Origin: Deltaproteobacteria bacterium | Lineage (GTDB): Bacteria > Desulfobacterota > DSM-4660 > Desulfatiglandales > HGW-15 | DNA length: 5,759 nt | Assembly (NCBI GenBank): GCA_021737245.1 | Contig: JAIPEI010000256.1 | Location: 1 to 5,759, forward strand | Direction of reading: 5' to 3' | Shown here: positions 1 to 4,897 of the stretch, piece after piece | How the letters are laid out: each line of letters opens with the position of its first letter | Position numbering within the stretch: position 1 is the stretch's first letter | Translations under genes and position numbers: made by a program | Notes under the pieces: generated by a model | What the model saw: only the letters and a program-made list of their open reading frames with translations | What the model was told of the DNA's origin: nothing | Database searches by the model: none

Positions 1-95
1 AGCTCCAGCGACAATGCGTTTCGCTTTTCAGGCCGGTTGAGGGTGATGCGACCGATCCGGTTCTTCTCCTCGTAGAAAACGGTTCGATATGCCAT
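1..95 (-). CDS. Enoyl-CoA hydratase/isomerase (crotonase) family protein, N-terminal fragment
   Basis: Only the first 31 codons lie in the window; the gene continues past base 1. The start is ATG at 95-93. The peptide begins MAYRTVFYEEKNRIGRI and continues TLNRPEKRNALSLEL. The LNRPEKRNALS block is the hallmark N-terminal motif of the crotonase superfamily, at the expected position about 20 residues in. Members bind acyl-CoA thioesters and catalyse hydration, isomerisation, ring opening or hydrolysis, typically in beta-oxidation or aromatic and branched-chain acid breakdown. The catalytic residues and the oxyanion-hole glycine lie outside the window, so the reaction cannot be assigned. A purine-rich ribosome binding site (GGGGGA, minus strand, bases 106-101) sits 5 bases before the ATG and supports this start. 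The gene follows cobO by 83 bases in the same direction with no clear promoter between, so co-transcription is plausible but unproven. Confidence 0.85.
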   Translation of the reverse strand, partial: MAYRTVFYEEKNRIGRITLNRPEKRNALSLE

Positions 96-167
96 GGCCT
101 TCCCCCGCTCTCACTGTCTATAGGTGTCCTTCGGAAACGCGGCCATGCCCAAAGCTCGTTCATGGAT

Positions 168-193
168 GGAATCGAGCATTAATACTCGATCCC
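168..193 (-). other. Hairpin enclosing the cobO stop codon
   Basis: On the minus-strand RNA, bases 193-185 (GGGAUCGAG) pair with 176-168 (CUCGAUUCC) over 9 bp, including one G-U wobble. The 8-base loop (184-177) contains the UAA stop of cobO (181-179). No U-run follows, so it does not look like a standard intrinsic terminator. It could stabilise or mark the 3' end of the cobO message, or be a by-product of codon choice. The pairing is read directly from the sequence; any role is inference. Confidence 0.5.
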
Positions 194-721
194 TTTCTGG
201 GCCTTCACCCCTTTTTGAAACGGGTGTTTGATCTCCGTCATCTCGGTAACCAGGTCGGCCGCGTCGATCACACCGGGGTGTGCGTTCCGCCCCGTGAGCA
301 CGACATGCAGCGATTTCGGCCTGGCCCCCAAGGCTCCCAGCACCTCCTCTACCGGCAGTAGCCCGTAGTCGATCACGTAGTTGATCTCGTCCAGGATGAT
401 CATGTCGTACTTGCCCGAGGTCATCTGGCGCTTGGCGAGCTCCCAGGCCTCCTGAACGGCCTTTCGATCCTCCTCGCCGGGCCCCTCGCGGTCAAACCGG
501 ATGAACCCTTTGCCCATGGGAAGGATGTCCAGGAAAGGGGCCAGCATGTCGGCCCCGCCCAGCTCGCCGTACTGCCTGTCCCCCTTGATGAACTGGATCA
601 TCAAGGTCTGGAACCCATATCCGGCTCCTCTGAGAGCCATTCCCAGCGCAGCCGTCGTCTTTCCCTTGCCCGTCCCCGTGTGAACAATGACCAGCCCTGT
701 TCGCTCCTCTCTCATCAGCAT
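179..721 (-). CDS. cobO: Cob(I)yrinic acid a,c-diamide / corrinoid adenosyltransferase (CobO/BtuR/CobA family)
   Basis: This 180-residue protein has the full length and all landmark motifs of the CobA/CobO/BtuR family. The family transfers the 5'-deoxyadenosyl group of ATP to the cobalt of reduced corrinoids, in the cytoplasm, during adenosylcobalamin synthesis or salvage. The P-loop GTGKGKTT is at residues 16-23 in the family-specific setting VIVHTGTGKGKTTAALG. A Walker-B-like block IILDEINYVIDYGLL covers about 108-122. The C-terminal signature LTGRNAHP (142-149), ADLVTEM (155-161) and KHPFQKGVKAQKGIEY (165-180) is intact. ATG 721-719 is the first start in frame after a stop 33-36 bases upstream. 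A second ATG two codons on is possible. The ribosome binding site is weak (AAAGG about 10 bases upstream). It is unrelated to the PduO and EutT adenosyltransferases. It lies downstream of mlaA after 286 bases and upstream of a crotonase gene. No cobalamin riboswitch is visible before it, so B12 repression is not evident from sequence. Confidence 0.95.
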   Translation of the reverse strand: MLMREERTGLVIVHTGTGKGKTTAALGMALRGAGYGFQTLMIQFIKGDRQYGELGGADMLAPFLDILPMGKGFIRFDREGPGEEDRKAVQEAWELAKRQMTSGKYDMIILDEINYVIDYGLLPVEEVLGALGARPKSLHVVLTGRNAHPGVIDAADLVTEMTEIKHPFQKGVKAQKGIEY

Positions 722-812
722 GAGCAGATCGCCTTTCGCCCGGGAAGCCCCCGGAGTTCATGTGAAACATGATGGAGTCGTAAAAGCCCGAAGTCTCGAG
801 ATCTGCCACGGA

Positions 813-841
813 ATTTCAATCGGTTATATCCTTTCCGTCAA
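813..841 (-). promoter_or_regulatory. Candidate sigma70 promoter for cobO
   Basis: On the minus strand TTGACG (841-836) matches the -35 consensus at 5 of 6 bases. It is followed after 17 bases by TGAAAT (818-813), which matches the -10 consensus at only 4 of 6. Transcription would begin near 806 and give a leader of about 85 bases before the cobO ATG at 721. A better -10-like hexamer, TATAAC, lies inside the spacer but has no -35 partner at a suitable distance. The call is tentative. Confidence 0.35.
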
Positions 842-872
842 ACCTGGACGGCCGGCCGCAATGCGGGGATCA

Positions 873-903
873 GGCGCCGCCCGCATGTCGCGCGGCGGGC
901 GCC
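873..903. repeat. GC-rich inverted repeat
   Basis: The outer arms GGCGCC (873-878) and GGCGCC (898-903) are complementary. Alternatively, an inner 7-bp stem forms between 878-884 (CGCCCGC) and 895-901 (GCGGGCG) with a 10-base loop. On the plus strand a short T-run (TTTT, 906-909) follows, so the element resembles a terminator facing plus. However, no plus-strand gene lies upstream. It may block antisense transcription, or it may simply reflect base composition. Confidence 0.35.
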
Positions 904-965
904 CGTTTTCGGCTGCAGCCCGGTGTGCAGGATGGTTCCATACGATTTGGGTCTGAATTGAACGA

Positions 966-982
966 GGGGGACCGCAGCCCCC
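966..982 (-). terminator. Weak terminator-like stem after mlaA
   Basis: On the minus strand GGGGG (982-978) and CCCCC (970-966) form a 5-bp stem with a 7-base loop, 25 bases past the mlaA stop. The sequence just after it is UCGUUCAAUU, which is only modestly U-rich. It could end or weaken transcription of the mla operon, but the poor U-tract makes read-through into cobO quite possible. Confidence 0.3.
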
Positions 983-1007
983 GCACCCGGGTCTCCGGCG
1001 CGCCCGC

Positions 1008-1895
1008 CTATTCCCGAATCCGGTTTTCCCGGTGCTGGTAGTAGGCATCCCGAAGCGCAACGTAGGGGTCAAGGGCGGAGCGCTTGAGGTCTTCGTAATC
1101 CCCGATGGTGAGAGACGTCTCGTTGACGCGGTCATAGACCCTGACCGCTGCGTTGTATCCGGCTTCTGGGACCAGGTAGTTCACGGGGTTCAGAAAGGAA
1201 TCGCCGATGGTTCCCAGGGTGTCCCGGCCGGAGGAGGGCCCCAGAAAAGGCCAGTGGATGTAGAAGGAAGGACCCATCCCGTAGACGCCCAGCGTTTGTC
1301 CCAGGTCTTCCTCGTACCGCTCGAGCTGCATCGCCTCACCCCCGGCCACGTCAAGGAATCCGCCCAACCCCACGGTGGTGTTCATGAAGAGGCGGACGAA
1401 CTCGTACCCGGCTTCCTCCCCCTTGCCCTGCAGCGCGCAGTTTATCATGCGCACGGGACCCGCAAGGTTGTAAAAGAAGTTGCGCACTCCGACACGGGCC
1501 GTCTCAGGGACCACTGTCCGGTATCCCTGGGCCGCGGGCTTCAGGACCCAGAAGTAGAGCTTGTCGTTGAACCGGTAGAATGCGCGGTTCACGGACTCGA
1601 TGGGGTCGCTGATGGAAGTCGTCGGGGGTTCCGCCCCTTCCGCTTCTTCCAGCTCTCCTGCGACCTCGCTCTCCGTTCGGGCGGCCAGCACGGTCCCGGC
1701 CTGCACTTCCTCCCTTCGGGCCTCGTACTCGCTGAAAAAAGCGGCCATCCTAGCGGAAGCCAACCGGAGGGAAGGAACCTCACCATCCCCGCCGGCGGCA
1801 TCGCTCCGCGGGCTTTCCGCCGGCGCCTGGGCGGCGGGTGCGACGATCCAGAGAATCATGCAGAGGAAGAATCCAAGTCCCCAGCCCCTCTTCAT
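1008..1895 (-). CDS. mlaA: MlaA/VacJ family outer-membrane phospholipid transport protein
   Basis: MlaA removes misplaced phospholipids from the outer leaflet of the outer membrane and passes them to MlaC. The chosen ATG (1895-1893) gives 295 residues. It is preceded by AAAGGAG with 10 bases of spacing, whereas the ATG eight codons upstream (1919) has no ribosome binding site and would bury the signal sequence. Residues 1-24 form a basic start plus hydrophobic core, with cleavage likely near AQA (22-24) or APA (24-26). There is no lipobox: Cys12 lies inside the hydrophobic core. Residues about 25-94 are a charged Ala/Glu/Arg-rich linker absent from the shorter E. coli protein. The VacJ domain follows from about residue 97: DPIE (97-100), NRAFYRFND, NFFYNLAGPVR, LQGKGEEAGYEFVRLF, MNTTVGLGGFLDVA, EDLGQTLGVYG, FLGPSSGRD. 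These are the conserved blocks in family order, and the C-terminus is intact. It is the last gene of the mla cluster, 110 bases after mlaC. Confidence 0.95.
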   Translation of the reverse strand: MKRGWGLGFFLCMILWIVAPAAQAPAESPRSDAAGGDGEVPSLRLASARMAAFFSEYEARREEVQAGTVLAARTESEVAGELEEAEGAEPPTTSISDPIESVNRAFYRFNDKLYFWVLKPAAQGYRTVVPETARVGVRNFFYNLAGPVRMINCALQGKGEEAGYEFVRLFMNTTVGLGGFLDVAGGEAMQLERYEEDLGQTLGVYGMGPSFYIHWPFLGPSSGRDTLGTIGDSFLNPVNYLVPEAGYNAAVRVYDRVNETSLTIGDYEDLKRSALDPYVALRDAYYQHRENRIRE

Positions 1896-1905
1896 GGTCG
1901 GGAAG

Positions 1906-1912
1906 CTCCTTT
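1906..1912 (-). promoter_or_regulatory. Ribosome binding site deciding the mlaA start
   Basis: AAAGGAG on the minus strand lies 10 bases before the ATG at 1895. It falls inside the frame that would open at the upstream ATG (1919), which itself has no purine-rich site before it. This favours the shorter protein with the signal sequence at its very N-terminus. Confidence 0.6.
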
Positions 1913-2005
1913 CATTCATCGATCGGTTTTGTCATGTGTCCGTTTCGCCGGAGGTCCGCACGTCATCCTGTCGAGCCTCTTCACCCGGGATCGACGGCTT
2001 CGTCA

Positions 2006-2623
2006 TCAGGATTGCTGCTCCACCTTTGCTTTCAACCGCTCCATCAGCTCCGCGTAGGAAGACTTGGTCAGGAAGTCATTGAACTGTACCCGGTAGTTCT
2101 TCACCAGGCTCACTCCTTCGATCAGGATGTCATACACCAGCCACTCCCCGTTCCCGCTCCTGAGCCGGTACTCCACGGGGATCTCCTGGTTCTTCCTGGT
2201 GACGATCTTTACACGGACCCTGGCCCGCCCTCCGTCGGACTCTTCCCCAAGGTAGATCACTTCCTCGCCGGAGTAATTCTCCAGGCGGTCCATGTAGGTC
2301 CGTTCCACCAGGCTGCTGAACACCCTGGTGAACTCGTCCTTCTCGGCTGCGCTCAGATTCCGCCACTGGGTGGACAGGGAGCTTCGGGAAATGGCCTCCC
2401 AGTCGAATCGTTCATCCACGACCTCGCGGACCTTCTTTCTCCGCTCGGCTCGATGCTCGCTCCCCTCGAGACCCGGATCGCTCAGGATTTCCAGAATCCG
2501 CTCCGTGGTCGATCGAATGTCCTCCAGGGGACCGCCGGCCCAGAGAAATTGAGCGCCGGGGAACAGGCCGAAAAACAGGATCAGGCAAACAGAAATGCGC
2601 ATCCAGGCGCGTATAGATCCCAT
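2006..2623 (-). CDS. mlaC: MlaC/Ttg2D periplasmic phospholipid-binding shuttle protein
   Basis: MlaC ferries phospholipid through the periplasm between the outer-membrane MlaA complex and the inner-membrane MlaFED complex. The chosen ATG (2623-2621) gives 205 residues, close to the E. coli length. It is preceded by an excellent site, GGAGGAGGGGAG, 5 bases away. An in-frame upstream start at 2668 would add 15 basic residues and overlap mlaD. Residues 1-29 are a Sec signal sequence (basic start, hydrophobic core about 10-21, cleavage probably near residues 24-29). The mature part carries typical family blocks: FDWEAISRSSL (73-83), WRNLSAAEKDEFTRVF (87-102), ERTYMDRLENYSGE (107-120), IPVEYRL (148-154), WLVYDILIEGVSLVKNYRVQF (161-181, the most conserved stretch) and a C-terminal helix LMERLKAKVEQ. 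It lies 25 bases after mlaD. The protein looks complete and undamaged. Confidence 0.95.
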   Translation of the reverse strand: MGSIRAWMRISVCLILFFGLFPGAQFLWAGGPLEDIRSTTERILEILSDPGLEGSEHRAERRKKVREVVDERFDWEAISRSSLSTQWRNLSAAEKDEFTRVFSSLVERTYMDRLENYSGEEVIYLGEESDGGRARVRVKIVTRKNQEIPVEYRLRSGNGEWLVYDILIEGVSLVKNYRVQFNDFLTKSSYAELMERLKAKVEQQS

Positions 2624-2628
2624 CCCTA

Positions 2629-2640
2629 CTCCCCTCCTCC
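2629..2640 (-). promoter_or_regulatory. Strong ribosome binding site deciding the mlaC start
   Basis: The minus strand reads GGAGGAGGGGAG followed by TAGGG and the ATG at 2623. This is a near-perfect Shine-Dalgarno tract with 5-base spacing, and it lies in the 25-base gap after the mlaD stop. It rules in the internal ATG over the longer frame from 2668. Confidence 0.8.
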
Positions 2641-2648
2641 TGACACCC

Positions 2649-3089
2649 CTAAATCTTTCCGAAAGCAAACTGTGAGATCAACTGCTCCAGATCCACGGCC
2701 GGTTCCGTCTCCCAGATCTTCCCGCCCGGTGGAATGATCTCCTCGGCCCCTCCGGGCGTGATCTGAATGTACTTCTCTCCGATCAGCCCTTTGGTCTTGA
2801 TCGAGGCGATGGCGTCCTCTTGAAGCTCCAGCCCTTTCTGGATGTTCAGGACGACCTTCGCCCTGTAGTTCTCCATGGTGATCCTCCGGACCCGGCCGAC
2901 GTCCACGCCGGCGATCACCACGGCGGCGCCTTCCTTCAACCCCCCCACGTTCGTGAACAGGGCGTGCACCTCGTATCCCTCCCCGCCCAGGATCTCCATC
3001 TTGGCCAGCCGGACGCTGAGGTACCCGAGGCACAGTATCCCCGCAAGTATAAATAACCCCACGGATAGTTCAAGGTCGAATTTCCTCAT
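2649..3089 (-). CDS. mlaD: MlaD, MCE-domain phospholipid transport protein
   Basis: MlaD forms a hexameric ring anchored in the inner membrane on top of the MlaE dimer and passes lipid between MlaC and the transporter. The 146-residue protein has one N-terminal membrane helix (about 9-27) and a single MCE domain (about 38-116). Within it are FTNVGGLKEGAAVVIAGVDVG (45-65) and the loop region TKGLIGEKYIQITPGG (99-114), which corresponds to the pore-forming beta6-beta7 loop of the family. After it comes a short helix DLEQLISQF (133-141), matching the C-terminal helix of E. coli MlaD, and the protein then ends. The disordered tail of the 183-residue E. coli protein is absent. The start is supported by GGGGGAG (3103-3097) 7 bases upstream of the ATG. 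It lies 51 bases after mlaF and 25 before mlaC. The single MCE domain excludes the multi-domain PqiB and YebT types. Confidence 0.95.
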   Translation of the reverse strand: MRKFDLELSVGLFILAGILCLGYLSVRLAKMEILGGEGYEVHALFTNVGGLKEGAAVVIAGVDVGRVRRITMENYRAKVVLNIQKGLELQEDAIASIKTKGLIGEKYIQITPGGAEEIIPPGGKIWETEPAVDLEQLISQFAFGKI

Positions 3090-3119
3090 CCTGTCTCTCC
3101 CCCTGCTCTGCCTCCCACC

Positions 3120-3140
3120 GGCTCGTCCCCGGGGGACGGG
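3120..3140 (-). other. GC-rich hairpin immediately after the mlaF stop
   Basis: Directly after the mlaF TAG (3143-3141), the minus strand reads GCCCGTCCCCCGGGGACGAGC, a near-perfect inverted repeat with one mismatch and a very small loop. It ends before the mlaD ribosome binding site (3103-3097). No U-run follows, so it is unlikely to be a full terminator. An RNA-stability or processing role that tunes mlaD relative to mlaF is possible, but this is inference. Confidence 0.45.
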
Positions 3141-3887
3141 CTATTCAACGGAGACGGGACCCTCGATCTCGCCGCGCACGAACTGACGGACCAACGCGTC
3201 CTCCGAGGCGAGAATCTCATCGGGCGGGCCTTGGGCCTGAACGCGGCCCTCGTGAAGGAAGGCCACCCGGTCGACGATCTCGAAGACCTTGTGAATCTCA
3301 TGAGTCACCAGGATCCCGGTGAACCCCAACCTCCGGTGGAGGTCGTCAATGAGCTTGAGAATGGCGTGGCCGAAGATCGGGTCGAGCCCGGTGGTCGGCT
3401 CGTCGAAGAGCATGATTTCCGGCTCGCTGATCAGCTCCCTCGCCAGGGCCGCCCGCTTCTGCATGCCGCCGCTGATCTGGGAGGGGTACTTCTCCTCCGC
3501 TCCGCTGAGCCCGACCCGCGAGAGCTCTTCCATGACCCGCTCCCGAATCGCTTCGTTCGACATTCGGGTCTTCTCCCGGAGCGGGAACGCCACGTTCTCG
3601 AAAACGGTCATGGAGTCGAAAAGGGCCCCGCCCTGAAAAAGAAACCCGAGCCGTTCCCGAAGCTTGGTCAGGCGGCTTCCCCTGAGAACGGCCATGTCCT
3701 CGCCGTCGATGAGCACGCGCCCCGAATCCGGTCGAAGCAGGCCGGCGATATGCTTGAGAAGCACGCTCTTTCCATACCCGCTCCTTCCGATCAAGGCCAG
3801 GAGCTCGCCCTTCTCCAGGGCCAGGGAAACGCCCTTGAGCACGGGAACGCCGTCAAAGGACCGGTGGAGGTCCTCGATGCGGATCAT
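3141..3887 (-). CDS. mlaF: MlaF, ABC-transporter ATPase of the Mla phospholipid system
   Basis: MlaF is the cytoplasmic ATPase that powers the MlaE permease. The 248-residue protein has a complete nucleotide-binding domain: Walker A GRSGYGKS (34-41), Q-loop Gln85 in FLFQGGALFDSMTVFENV, signature ISGGMQKRAALAREL (138-152), Walker B IMLFDEP (158-164), D-loop TTGLDP (165-170) and switch His196 in LVTHE. The FQGGALFDSMTVFENVAFPLRE run is typical of the Mla/TGD3/Mce ATPase subfamily. The ATG at 3887 gives the family-typical N-terminus (MIRIEDLHRSF), but its ribosome binding site is poor and a hairpin lies just upstream. An in-frame GTG at 3938-3936, preceded by GGAG with 5-base spacing, would add 17 residues and is an alternative start. 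The protein ends at EIEGPVSVE, where E. coli MlaF carries a further tail of about 25 residues. It lies 65 bases after mlaE and 51 before mlaD. Confidence 0.95.
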   Translation of the reverse strand: MIRIEDLHRSFDGVPVLKGVSLALEKGELLALIGRSGYGKSVLLKHIAGLLRPDSGRVLIDGEDMAVLRGSRLTKLRERLGFLFQGGALFDSMTVFENVAFPLREKTRMSNEAIRERVMEELSRVGLSGAEEKYPSQISGGMQKRAALARELISEPEIMLFDEPTTGLDPIFGHAILKLIDDLHRRLGFTGILVTHEIHKVFEIVDRVAFLHEGRVQAQGPPDEILASEDALVRQFVRGEIEGPVSVE

Positions 3888-3893
3888 GATTGC

Positions 3894-3914
3894 GGAGCCG
3901 TCCGCCCCGGCTCC
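3894..3914 (-). other. Hairpin just upstream of the mlaF ATG
   Basis: On the minus strand GGAGCC (3914-3909) and GGCTCC (3899-3894) form a 6-bp stem with a 9-base GC-rich loop. The stem ends 6 bases before the ATG at 3887 and would occupy the usual ribosome-binding position. If the ATG is the true start, the stem may limit initiation. If translation begins at the GTG at 3938, it lies within coding sequence. Confidence 0.4.
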
Positions 3915-3952
3915 AGCCCTGTTTGCCTCCCGGTGCACGCCTTCTCCAACCG

Positions 3953-4744
3953 TCAAAACATGATGGACGTCATGAAATAGTCCCACACGAGAATCAGAAC
4001 CGACGAGAAGACCACCGCCTGGGTGGTGGCCCGGCTGACCCCTTCCGCACCGAACCCCGTGTGAATCCCCGTGTAAAACCCCTTGTAGCAGCAGACCCAG
4101 GCGATGATCACGCCGAAGCTCAGGGACTTGTACAGCCCCTCGGCGACTTCCGAGAGATCCACGTAGTTCGCCATCTCCCCGAAGTAGGTTCCCGACCCCA
4201 CGCCCAGAAGCTTCACCCCCACAATGTATCCCCCCATGATGCCCACCACATCGAACACGGCGGTCAGAAGAGGCAGGGCGATCAAGGCTGCGAGCAGGTT
4301 GGGCACGATCAGGTAGCGAAACGGGTTCAGCCCCATCAGGGTCAGGGCATCGATCTGATCGCTGATCCGCATGATCCCGATCTCCGCCGTCACGGCGGAG
4401 CCGGCCCTTCCGGTAACCATGAGCCCGGTGATCACCGGACCCATCTCCTTGATCAGGGACAGGGCCACCATGGGACCCAGGAACGCCTCCGATCCGAAAC
4501 GGTTCAGGGTGTAAAAACCCTGGAGCCCCAGGACCATCCCGGTAAACGAGCCCGTGAGAAGGATGACCACCAGGGACTGCCATCCGATGAAATGGATCTG
4601 CTTGACCAGCCGGGAGACCTTGACAGGGGGGATGAGGCAGTAGAACACAGCCTGGGCGAGAAAGAGGCCCATGAGACCGGCCCTTCGCACAACCATCAGT
4701 CCTGCGGCACCCAGCCTTCTGATCAGATCCAAGACGCCACTCAC
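3953..4744 (-). CDS. mlaE: MlaE, permease subunit of the Mla phospholipid ABC transporter
   Basis: MlaE is the inner-membrane permease, dimeric in the known complex, that sits between the MlaF ATPases and the MlaD ring. The 263 residues match the E. coli length of about 260. The N-terminal amphipathic region ends in RRAGLMGLF (about 20-28), as in E. coli. Hydrophobic segments follow at roughly 52-75, 88-112, 145-177, 207-222 and 243-262. The family signature runs from Glu100: EMGPVITGLMVTGRAGSAV, TAEIGIMRISDQIDALTLMG, then NPFRYLIVPNLLA. SRATTQAVVFSS near the C-terminus is also typical. The start is a GTG (4744-4742) chosen because it gives the standard N-terminal length. Its ribosome binding site is weak (GGA close to the codon), and an ATG at residue 17 is a less likely alternative. 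No STAS domain is fused to it. It is the first gene of the cluster, about 120 bases downstream of a predicted promoter. Confidence 0.95.
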   Translation of the reverse strand: MSGVLDLIRRLGAAGLMVVRRAGLMGLFLAQAVFYCLIPPVKVSRLVKQIHFIGWQSLVVILLTGSFTGMVLGLQGFYTLNRFGSEAFLGPMVALSLIKEMGPVITGLMVTGRAGSAVTAEIGIMRISDQIDALTLMGLNPFRYLIVPNLLAALIALPLLTAVFDVVGIMGGYIVGVKLLGVGSGTYFGEMANYVDLSEVAEGLYKSLSFGVIIAWVCCYKGFYTGIHTGFGAEGVSRATTQAVVFSSVLILVWDYFMTSIMF

Positions 4745-4783
4745 CGATCCAACCCCATATCGCGACCTGTTCCGGATCCACAG

Positions 4784-4802
4784 GGCGGCCCGGCACGCCG
4801 CC
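4784..4802 (-). other. Leader hairpin in the predicted mla 5' UTR
   Basis: On the minus strand GGCGGC (4802-4797) pairs with GCCGCC (4789-4784) across a 7-base loop (GTGCCGG). It lies midway between the predicted transcription start (near 4863) and the mlaE GTG. There is no U-tract, so an attenuator is not indicated. No known riboswitch motif was recognised. Confidence 0.35.
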
Positions 4803-4869
4803 GGACTGCGGACCTCGTACCCCCGCCCGCGAACAGCCTGCTGCAGGGGCGTCCGAGATTCGTGATTGG

Positions 4870-4897
4870 ATTATCATTCTTGTACGCGGCTTGACAA
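4870..4897 (-). promoter_or_regulatory. Sigma70-type promoter of the mla operon
   Basis: On the minus strand TTGTCA (4897-4892) matches the -35 consensus at 5 of 6 bases. After a 16-base spacer, GATAAT (4875-4870) matches the -10 consensus at 5 of 6. This is the best promoter-like sequence seen in the window and lies in a locally AT-richer stretch. Transcription would start near 4863 and leave a leader of about 119 bases before the mlaE GTG. No operator could be identified next to it. Confidence 0.65.

Larger units (their letters stand above)
722..1007. other. Intergenic region between mlaA and cobO
   Basis: This 286-base gap holds no convincing gene. It contains a G5/C5 stem just after mlaA (966-982), a very GC-rich dyad (873-903), an FseI-like palindrome (CGGCCGGCCG at 849-858) and a possible sigma70-type promoter for cobO (813-841). 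An open frame on the minus strand from 809 runs through the start of cobO into its other reading frame and has no family resemblance, so it is not called. The conserved parts of a cobalamin riboswitch (the B12 box and its long-range kissing partner) were looked for and not seen. Confidence 0.6.

Noticed and set aside
96..178. Possible separate promoter for the crotonase gene (TATAGA-like hexamer near 118-123 on the minus strand)
   Set aside because: No -35-like hexamer lies at a suitable distance; the nearest (TTGGGC) is about 24 bases away.
492..809. Minus-strand open frame with a GTG start before cobO (begins MADLETSGFYDS)
   Set aside because: It runs into cobO in a different frame, has no clear ribosome binding site and no family resemblance, and becomes low-complexity shadow sequence. 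A frameshifted cobO extension is not needed because cobO is already full length.
722..1007. Possible cobalamin riboswitch upstream of cobO
   Set aside because: Neither the B12 box nor the conserved core was recognised by eye. A covariance-model search would settle it.
1916..1966. 16-codon minus-strand mini-ORF between mlaC and mlaA, whose TGA overlaps the ATG at 1919
   Set aside because: The ATGA overlap suggests translational coupling, but the ATG at 1919 is not the preferred mlaA start, and a frame this short is expected by chance.
1032..2057. Long plus-strand open frame antisense to mlaA
   Set aside because: It is antisense to a clearly conserved gene, rich in His/Gly/Pro/Arg as shadow frames are, and shows no recognisable motif.
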